Shown one piece after another: positions 44,370 through 49,842 of a stretch of 49,842 nucleotides of DNA. This DNA comes from SIAJ01 sp036266155 (GTDB taxonomy: Bacteria > Planctomycetota > Planctomycetia > Gemmatales > Gemmataceae). A model generated the notes under the pieces. That model did not search any database, was not told the DNA's origin, and saw only the letters and a program-made list of their open reading frames with translations. A program made the translations under genes and the position numbers. Within the stretch, counting starts at the first letter, position 1, and each line of letters opens with the position of its first letter. The stretch lies in contig DATANR010000418.1 of NCBI GenBank assembly GCA_036266155.1, positions 1 through 49,842 of the forward strand, in the 5' to 3' direction.

Positions 44370-44413
44370 CATAGGACGTATGGGTCCCATGGGACCTATA
44401 TGTCACATAGGAC
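44370..44413. repeat. Palindromic heptamer element before the ExbB gene
   Basis: A 14-base perfect palindrome GGTCCCATGGGACC (44383-44396) is flanked by two direct copies of CATAGGAC (44370-44377 and 44406-44413). The block is therefore built from ATAGGAC/ATGGGAC words in both orientations. It fills most of the gap between the giant TPR gene and the ExbB start. It could be a dispersed palindromic repeat or an mRNA hairpin that affects translation of the channel gene. Confidence 0.7.
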
Positions 44414-44432
44414 TGTTATTTGTCAGAGGCTT

Positions 44433-45221
44433 ATGTACACGCTATTTGCACAGGCTGCCGCCAACCCGAGTCCGCCAGCGCCTACAGACGTCTGGCATTC
44501 CGGGGCGCTCGGCTACATGCTCGAAGGCGGCTTCTTCATGTGGCCGATTCTGGTGATGGCCGTCCTCGGGATTGCCGTCGTCATCGAGCGGTTCCGCAGC
44601 CTTCGCCTTATCGCGACCGACGGCAATGCGCTCCGCAATCAGGTGCTGCACATGCTCGACGAAGATCGCGTCGAGGACGCCATCGCCCTGTGTGCGCAGT
44701 CGCGCGGCCCGGTGCCGGCCATCCTTGCGGTCGGCTTGCATCGCTACGAAATTCTCCGCCGGTTGAACTACGACCCGGCACGCATCGAAGAACATGTGAT
44801 CAAGTCGATGGACGATTACGGCGTCCACATCACGGCGGCGCTCGAGAAGAATTTGCCCGTGCTGGCGACGATCGCCAACGTGGCGCCGATGGTCGGATCG
44901 GTAGGGACGGTCGTGGGCATGGTCGTCTTGTTCCAGGACGTGGTCGACCGCTACGGCACGGTGGATATCATCCTGGCGGCTGCGGCAGGCATCAAACTTA
45001 AGCTGATCGTCACAATCTTCGGGCTCGTGGTCGGGATACCGGCTTACATCTTTTACAACTACTTTTCGAACGTCGTGAACCGGTACATCCTTGAGGCGGA
45101 AGAGACTGCTTCGCAGTTGATCGAGGCCCTCACGCTTCGCCTGGCATCGGAGACGTCGCGCGGCGAGAATGCCGGGGCCTTGCGGCTTGGTGGCCCCGCG
45201 AATGCCGGAGGAGCACACTAA
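44433..45221 (+). CDS. exbB: MotA/TolQ/ExbB proton channel family protein
   Basis: A 262-residue inner-membrane protein of the ExbB/TolQ family, which forms the pentameric stator that turns proton flow into work on periplasmic partners. Three membrane segments are visible: residues about 36-54 (MWPILVMAVLGIAVVIERF), 140-167 (NLPVLATIANVAPMVGSVGT) and 187-211 (LIVTIFGLVVGIPAYIFYNY). The APMVGSVGTVVGM motif and the Thr in VTIFGLVVGIPA match the family's proton-path positions. The ATG at 44433 follows AGAGG; an upstream in-frame ATG at 44400 has no ribosome binding site. The stop overlaps the next ATG by one base (TAATG). Gene symbol is by family; TolQ or a specialised paralogue is equally possible. 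Confidence 0.9.
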   Translation: MYTLFAQAAANPSPPAPTDVWHSGALGYMLEGGFFMWPILVMAVLGIAVVIERFRSLRLIATDGNALRNQVLHMLDEDRVEDAIALCAQSRGPVPAILAVGLHRYEILRRLNYDPARIEEHVIKSMDDYGVHITAALEKNLPVLATIANVAPMVGSVGTVVGMVVLFQDVVDRYGTVDIILAAAAGIKLKLIVTIFGLVVGIPAYIFYNYFSNVVNRYILEAEETASQLIEALTLRLASETSRGENAGALRLGGPANAGGAH

Positions 45222-45667
45222 TGGCAGGCGGCGCCACAGCCGGCGGCGGCAAGCGCGGTTCGCTCCCGCAAACCGCGGCCGTGCTCAACCTGCTCACGGA
45301 TATGGCATTCAATCTGTTGATCTTCTTCGTGGTTTGCGCGTCCACGAAGCCGGATAAGGGCCGGGCGCAGCAGGTGCCGAGTTCGACCAATGACGCAGCG
45401 ACCGAGCAGGCGGCCAAGAATTTGGAAGTGGCCATTACGCGAACGACCATTGCGGTGAACGGGACCGAGGTGCCGCTGACGGACTTGCAATCGAAGCTCA
45501 AGGGACTACTGGCGGCCAAGGCTAAACCCGAAGACCGGATCGTCGTGGTTCGCAGCACAAAGGACACGCCCTACAGCCAGTGGATTCGCGTCACGGGGCA
45601 GATTGAGAAGGCGGGCGGCTTGATTACGCTCCAGTTGGAAGAGGAGAAGGAAGTGGGTGTGAAGTAG
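45221..45667 (+). CDS. exbD: ExbD/TolR-type protein, first copy
   Basis: A 148-residue biopolymer-transport protein. A single N-terminal membrane helix (residues about 21-42, LNLLTDMAFNLLIFFVVCAS) carries the Asp that takes up and releases protons inside the ExbB pentamer (here in LLTDMAF). The rest is the periplasmic ExbD/TolR domain (VNGTEVPLTDLQSKLKGLL, DTPYSQWIRVTGQIEKAGG). The ATG overlaps the ExbB stop, so the two are translationally coupled. The N-terminus is unusually Gly/Ala-rich (MAGGATAGGGKRG). No TonB or TolA follows. Confidence 0.9.
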   Translation: MAGGATAGGGKRGSLPQTAAVLNLLTDMAFNLLIFFVVCASTKPDKGRAQQVPSSTNDAATEQAAKNLEVAITRTTIAVNGTEVPLTDLQSKLKGLLAAKAKPEDRIVVVRSTKDTPYSQWIRVTGQIEKAGGLITLQLEEEKEVGVK

Positions 45668-45717
45668 TTTGGGCGAGCCCGGATGCGTAAGCACCGGGTG
45701 TGAGAGTTACCGCACCG

Positions 45718-46116
45718 ATGAAGTTCAAGCGCCGCAAACTCGAATGCCCTCCGCCATACGTGGCGATGGCTGATATTGCATTTAATCTCGTTCTGTTCTT
45801 TGTCATCATGGCGAAGACGCAGGACGACAAGCACATACAGTGGCAACCGGCCAAGGCGAAGGAGACGCAGCAAGCCAAGAACGCGCGAGTGCGGGTGTCG
45901 GTCGATCAAAACAGCAAGGTTTACCTGAACGGCAAAGAGATTGGCATCCGCAACCTTGCCGAACAGGTAGCGATATTTCTCGGTGACAACCATGAGAACC
46001 GGACGGTGCTGCTAAAGATTCATAAGGACACGCTGGCTTCGACGTTCGAGCCGATCATGGAAGCGGTGTCGCAGGCCGGCGGCGACGTGGTTCACGTGTT
46101 GGAAGAAGAGCGGTAG
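45718..46116 (+). CDS. ExbD/TolR-type protein, second copy
   Basis: A 132-residue second ExbD/TolR-like protein, clearly different in sequence from the first. Its membrane helix (residues about 12-32, YVAMADIAFNLVLFFVIMAK) contains the channel Asp in MADIAF. A linker (DDKHIQWQPAKAKETQQAKN) leads to the periplasmic domain, with VYLNGKEIGIRNLAEQVAIF and FEPIMEAVSQAGGDVVHVLE. Two ExbD proteins often form heterodimers in planctomycete and other multi-ExbD systems. The ATG at 45718 is used; the GTG at 45700 would add six residues. It is separated by 50 bases from the first copy. Confidence 0.87.
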   Translation: MKFKRRKLECPPPYVAMADIAFNLVLFFVIMAKTQDDKHIQWQPAKAKETQQAKNARVRVSVDQNSKVYLNGKEIGIRNLAEQVAIFLGDNHENRTVLLKIHKDTLASTFEPIMEAVSQAGGDVVHVLEEER

Positions 46117-46178
46117 TTCGAGGTACTTAACAGTCATGCCCGGCCTCCCCAGAGGCCCTTACGTGAGGAGGGAACTCC

Positions 46179-48302
46179 GTGTACGGTTTCCTGCTACGAA
46201 CGACCTTGCTGTTGGCGATTGTCGCCGTGTTCGGCGTCAACGCGACGGCGGCCGACCCCGCGGCGACGGCCAAGATGGCCGACAAGCTGCTGGCGGAAGA
46301 AAATACCACGGCGACCAAGGAAGCGCCAATCGTCGATGACCTCGCGTTCCTGCGCCGCGTGTCGATCGATGCGAACGGCCGCATTCCGACCGAGGCGGAG
46401 ATTAAGCAATATCTCGCTTGGCCGGCCGGCGAACGGCGCGCCAAGGCGATCGACGAGTACATGGGTCGCGACCAGTACGCCGACCGCTGGGCCGTCTTCT
46501 TCGGCGACATGCTCCGGGTGCGCTACAACACCGACGGCGGCGCTGCTTTCCAGGCGATGATCCACGAAGCCGTTCGGACCAACCTGCCGTACGACGTGCT
46601 TTCGCGCAAGCTGCTCGCCGCCTCCGGTCGTGCCAACACCCAGCCAGAAACCGGCTTCGTTCTCGGCGACGAGGCCGATCCGATGGCCCTGACCGGCGTC
46701 GTCTCGCAAGTGTTCATGGGCGTGCGTATTTCGTGTGCGCAATGCCACAACCATCCCTTCGACTCGTGGTCGCGTGAGCAGTTCTACGATCTGGCCGCGT
46801 TTTTTGGCAAAACCGTGCGGGTCGAGCATCGCGTCAAGATGCAGATCCTCGGCATCTTCTTGAACGAGCGGGCCGAGACGTCGATCATGTGGCCGCCGGA
46901 AGACAAGGCCAAGGGCAAGAAGCGGACGGCGGTGAAGCCGGCGTTCCCGTTCACGCTCGACGAAGACGATGGCCCGAACAAACACCTCGCCCGCTTCAAG
47001 GCGCTGCGCGAGCAACAGGCTGCCGAGGCGAAGACCAAGGCCGCGAAGGTTGGTACGAGCGTCGACGATCTGCTCGATGGTCCCAAGGCTAATACGGGCA
47101 AGAAGGATCCGCTCAACGTCACGGACGAAGCGAAGGAGGCCGTCCGCAAGATCGACCTCGAAGGCGATCTTTATCGCGCGAGCGAATTGCGTCGGCAACT
47201 GGCCGAGCTGGTCACCGACCCGCGTAACCGCTTCTTCTCACGCACGATGGTCAATCGCGTGTGGGCGGAACTCATGGGTCGCGGCTTTGTCAACGCGGTC
47301 GATGACTTCCGTGACGACAACCAGCCGAGCCATCCGAAGACGCTCGACTACCTGGCTGACGAGTTTGTCGCCAGCGGTTACGACTTCCGTTTCCTGGTCA
47401 AGTCGGTGCTGCTCACGGCAACGTATCAACGTGGTCACCTCCCCGGCAGCGTGACGGCGACCGATCGGCTTGCCGCCGAGAAGGCCTTCCGGGCACTCCC
47501 TGCTCGCCGCATGAATAGCGAGACGCTGTTCGACAGCATCGTTCAGGCCGGCCATCTTTTCACGCCGAAACACCGGCCGGGCGAAAACGTGGCGACGGTC
47601 GTCACCTACACGCAGGTGCCGGTCGCCGTGAAGGAAGACCTCGCCAAGCCGGGCGGCAAGACAAAGGCGCCCGAGATGGCGATGGAAGCCCCGAAGAAGC
47701 CGACTGGCGGCGGCTACGACCTGGAGAAGGGCATCGAAGTCGATTTCAAGGACGCGCTCAAGAAGAAGGACGGCCTCGACATCGACAAGATGACCGCCAA
47801 GTCCGCTGAGGAACTCGAGGCCGAGGCGATGATGAAGTCGGGCCAGATGCCGGCCGGCACGCGAGTGCGGTACGTCACCAAGGAAATCAAGACCGTGGTC
47901 GATGACAATCCGAAGTTTACCAGCTCGATGCGCATGGCCTCGCCGGCGCCGGTGGGACACTTCCTGCGAGTGTTCGGCCAGACCGATCGCGGAACGCTGG
48001 ATGAACGCCGCGATCACAGCCCGTCGATGCGGCAGGCCCTCATGTTGCTCAACGGCAAGTTGAGCAACGAGGCCGCTCGCGTCGGCCCGTTGGAGCCGAT
48101 CTATTCATTGGTTGTCGGCGATAAGGCGGACCTCAACGCCGCCATCAAGCTCGCTTATCGCGAGGCGCTGACCCGCGAGCCGACGGCCGATGAGATGACG
48201 GATGCTCAAGAAATTGTGAAGGGTGCCGCGAGCCCGCTCGACGGCATCGCCGACCTGCGCTGGGCTTTGTTCAACAGCAACGCGTTCCGGTTCATTCCTT
48301 GA
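46179..48302 (+). CDS. DUF1549/DUF1553 planctomycete protein
   Basis: A 707-residue exported protein. The signal peptide is residues 1-25 (LLRTTLLLAIVAVFGVNATA). A DUF1549 (PSCyt2) domain spans about 50-260, opening DLAFLRRVSIDANGRIPTEA. It contains the heme-like CxxCH site CAQCHNHPFD (C186, C189, H190). A DUF1553 (PSD1) domain follows to the C-terminus (FFSRTMVNRVWAELMGRG, DDNQPSHPKTLDYLADEF, and ALMLLNGKL). A Lys/Glu-rich insertion lies near residues 490-570. The separate cytochrome-like PSCyt1 domain often found at the N-terminus is absent. The GTG at 46179 has GAGGG 6 bases upstream. Function of the family is unknown. It is always seen next to DUF1501 genes, as here. Confidence 0.92.
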   Translation: MYGFLLRTTLLLAIVAVFGVNATAADPAATAKMADKLLAEENTTATKEAPIVDDLAFLRRVSIDANGRIPTEAEIKQYLAWPAGERRAKAIDEYMGRDQYADRWAVFFGDMLRVRYNTDGGAAFQAMIHEAVRTNLPYDVLSRKLLAASGRANTQPETGFVLGDEADPMALTGVVSQVFMGVRISCAQCHNHPFDSWSREQFYDLAAFFGKTVRVEHRVKMQILGIFLNERAETSIMWPPEDKAKGKKRTAVKPAFPFTLDEDDGPNKHLARFKALREQQAAEAKTKAAKVGTSVDDLLDGPKANTGKKDPLNVTDEAKEAVRKIDLEGDLYRASELRRQLAELVTDPRNRFFSRTMVNRVWAELMGRGFVNAVDDFRDDNQPSHPKTLDYLADEFVASGYDFRFLVKSVLLTATYQRGHLPGSVTATDRLAAEKAFRALPARRMNSETLFDSIVQAGHLFTPKHRPGENVATVVTYTQVPVAVKEDLAKPGGKTKAPEMAMEAPKKPTGGGYDLEKGIEVDFKDALKKKDGLDIDKMTAKSAEELEAEAMMKSGQMPAGTRVRYVTKEIKTVVDDNPKFTSSMRMASPAPVGHFLRVFGQTDRGTLDERRDHSPSMRQALMLLNGKLSNEAARVGPLEPIYSLVVGDKADLNAAIKLAYREALTREPTADEMTDAQEIVKGAASPLDGIADLRWALFNSNAFRFIP

Positions 48303-48380
48303 TCGAATTTCGGACTTGCCTGTTGGCAGGGCCGACGGAGTTTGTTACCGTACATCACTCAATCACAGGGATCTGAAATT

Positions 48381-49649
48381 ATGCGACCCGATCAGTTTTC
48401 CTGCAGTGGTTATCGACTGAGCCGGCGGGCGTTTGTCGGCGCGGCGGCCGGCACGTTCCTCGGCATGAACGTCAAGACGCTTGTCGCTCGCGCCGGCGGC
48501 GACGGCAAGCAGACGGCCGAGCACGTCATCCTGTTCTGGAATGGCGGCGGCATGAGCCATATCGACACGTTCGACCCCAAGCCGGGCCGCGACGTGGCGG
48601 GCGACTTCGAGCCGATCAAGACCGCCGTGGCCGGCATCCAGATCTCCGAGATCTTCCCGGAACTCGCGAAGCAGATGAAGCACGTGGCCCTCATCCGCTC
48701 GATCGCCGGCCAGAACGGCGATCACGGCCGTGCGACCTACCAACTGCAAACCAGCTACGCTCAGAGCGCCAACCTCCAGCATCCGGGCGTCGGGTCGGTG
48801 GTCGTCAGCGAGCGGGCGTCGCTCGGCGATCTGCCCGCCTACATGACCATCGGCGGTCTGGCCCCGAAGGCCGGCTACCTCGGTCAAAAGTGCGAGGCCT
48901 ACTTCGTCGGCCGGCCCGGCGAAAAGGACCCGTATCTGTCGTTCCCGTCCGGCATCACTGACGTGCGCGGCAATAAGCGGCTCGATATTCTTGAGAAGAT
49001 GAACAAGAAACAGGCGGAAGCGATTCCCGGCGAGGAAACGGCCGGCGCGCAGACGGCCCTCATCGACGCCGTTCGCCTGATGAAGAGCCCGGCCCTCGAA
49101 GCCTTCGAAGTTCGCAAGGAGAAGCCGGAAGTTCTCGAGCGCTATGGCGACAGCGAGTTCGGCCGCTCGGCCCTCTTGGCTCGTCGGCTCGTCGAGAAGG
49201 GCGTCCGCTTCGTGCAGGTGAATCGCGGCGGCTTCGACGTTCACTCGAACGCCTTCCCGGCCATGCGCGATCACGGCGAAGTCATGGACCCGGCACTGGC
49301 GGCCTTAATCGGCGACCTGGCCCAGTCGGGCCTGTTGCAGAAGACGCTCATCGTGATGCTCAGCGAATTCGGCCGCACGCCGAAGATCAACATGACCAAG
49401 GGCCGCGACCACCATCCGACGGTGTTTAGCTGCATGTTCGCCGGCGGCGGCGTCAAGGGCGGCCAGGTCATCGGCACCTCCGACGAGGACGCGATGGCCC
49501 CGAAGGATCGCCCCGTGAAGGTCCCCGACCTGCACGCGTCGATCTGCCACGCGCTCGGCATCGATCCGAACAAGGAAGTGATGACTCCGCTCCAGCGGCC
49601 GATGAAGCTCGTCGACAACGGCAAGCCGGTGAACGAACTGTTTTCTTGA
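48381..49649 (+). CDS. DUF1501 Tat-exported protein
   Basis: A 422-residue protein of the DUF1501 family, related to the alkaline phosphatase/sulfatase fold. The N-terminus carries a twin-arginine signal (LSRRAFVGAAAGTFLG), so it is probably exported folded by the Tat system. The catalytic-fold regions are recognisable: FWNGGGMSHIDTFDPKPG near the start, RSIAGQNGDHGRATYQLQT, GGFDVHSNAFPAMRDHGE, and SEFGRTPKINMTKGRDHHPT with the metal-binding His pair. The substrate is not known for the family. I use the ATG at 48381, with AGGGA about 9 bases upstream; the open frame from 48342 adds 13 residues. It follows the DUF1549/DUF1553 gene by 78 bases, the usual pairing. A strong terminator follows. 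Confidence 0.92.
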   Translation: MRPDQFSCSGYRLSRRAFVGAAAGTFLGMNVKTLVARAGGDGKQTAEHVILFWNGGGMSHIDTFDPKPGRDVAGDFEPIKTAVAGIQISEIFPELAKQMKHVALIRSIAGQNGDHGRATYQLQTSYAQSANLQHPGVGSVVVSERASLGDLPAYMTIGGLAPKAGYLGQKCEAYFVGRPGEKDPYLSFPSGITDVRGNKRLDILEKMNKKQAEAIPGEETAGAQTALIDAVRLMKSPALEAFEVRKEKPEVLERYGDSEFGRSALLARRLVEKGVRFVQVNRGGFDVHSNAFPAMRDHGEVMDPALAALIGDLAQSGLLQKTLIVMLSEFGRTPKINMTKGRDHHPTVFSCMFAGGGVKGGQVIGTSDEDAMAPKDRPVKVPDLHASICHALGIDPNKEVMTPLQRPMKLVDNGKPVNELFS

Positions 49650-49666
49650 AATAGGGCGTTCTCCAA

Positions 49667-49701
49667 AACGCGAGCCACGGGAACAACCCGTGGCTCGCGT
49701 T
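49667..49701 (+). terminator. Strong terminator hairpin after the DUF1501 gene
   Basis: Perfect 15-base arms AACGCGAGCCACGGG (49667-49681) and CCCGTGGCTCGCGTT (49687-49701) around an AACAA loop, 17 bases after the stop. The right side continues GTTGTG, a partial T-run. The left side has AAAA, so it could work in both directions. It ends the long plus-strand run that began at 32.5 kb. Confidence 0.8.
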
Positions 49702-49704
49702 GTT

Positions 49705-49842
49705 GTGTGCCAGGCATGTTGTGGTTGAGGAGGTGGAAGTCCTCCGCGGGCCGTGGTGAGCGGAACCGCAAGGCGAGGCAAGGGTGTCCGTCGCGAGGCG
49801 GAATCTGAAGGAAGCCGAAGCCCCCAGTCGGGAGCCGACGAA
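49705..49842 (+). mobile_element. Group II intron, 5' end only
   Basis: From 49705 the sequence opens GTGTGCCAGGCATG, the GUGYG-type 5' end of a group II intron. It continues with blocks typical of domain I of bacterial group II introns: GGAGGTGGAAGTCCTCC (49729-49745), GAGCGGAACCGCAAGGCGAG near 49758-49777, and GGCGGAATCTGAAGGAAGCC (49798-49817). The element runs off the right edge, so its reverse transcriptase gene and 3' end are not visible. It begins three bases after the terminator stem of the DUF1501 gene. Class is not assigned; insertion behind terminators is a habit of class C introns, but the class here rests on sequence I cannot search. Confidence 0.8.

Overview
This GC-rich window carries the hallmarks of a planctomycete, most likely a Gemmata-like member of the Planctomycetota. 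It has a DUF1549/DUF1553 protein next to a Tat-exported DUF1501 protein, a DUF1559 pseudopilin, a DUF4159 protein, and five large surface proteins that open with the planctomycete LExLExRxVPA-type motif. I resolve 32 protein genes, no tRNA or rRNA, no CRISPR array and no transposase. The one mobile element is the 5' end of a group II intron running off the right edge. Genus and species are inference.

Layout. (1) 0.2-11.7 kb is a surface-protein region. On the minus strand lie an SGNH-like hydrolase and acylphosphatase pair, an FG-GAP/VCBS repeat protein, a small membrane protein, a cadherin-like plus Ig-like repeat protein and an SdrD_B-type protein. A plus-strand paralogue of the last one lies head to head with it. 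(2) 12.0-18.8 kb is a plus-strand run of housekeeping and orphan genes: a TPR protein, an esterase-fold protein without its nucleophile serine, nuoN, a helical protein, dprA, a degenerate receiver, an unusual ferredoxin and two small membrane proteins. (3) 18.8-28.2 kb holds an Sm-like protein and an outer-membrane barrel, then a VWA membrane protein and cardiolipin synthase. These converge on a minus-strand operon of a single-TM protein, a DUF4159 protein and a TPR protein. (4) 28.6-32.4 kb is one very large surface protein with five near-identical 124-residue repeats and a dockerin-like end.

(5) 32.5-49.7 kb is a long co-directional plus-strand run: DUF1559 pseudopilin, small lipoprotein, an 828-residue and a 2455-residue exported protein that share a TPR / beta-module / TPR design, an ExbB/TolQ-type channel protein, two different ExbD/TolR-type proteins, the DUF1549/DUF1553 protein and the DUF1501 protein. 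I read this as a candidate proton-motive-force-driven envelope machine. The giant TPR proteins, one ending in a CpoB/YbgF-like TPR array, would be the periplasmic working parts. No TonB, TolA or Pal was recognised. This is the most promising undescribed system here, and its function is inferred from gene order and domains only.

The intergenic spaces hold several long, nearly perfect inverted repeats (1677-1782, 8855-8890, 20470-20514, 36831-36921, 49667-49701). Some look like terminators and others like dispersed repeat elements. The group II intron begins three bases after the last of these. Many start codons were moved inward from the longest open frame on the strength of Shine-Dalgarno spacing, family length or overlap with neighbours; the reason is given in each entry.
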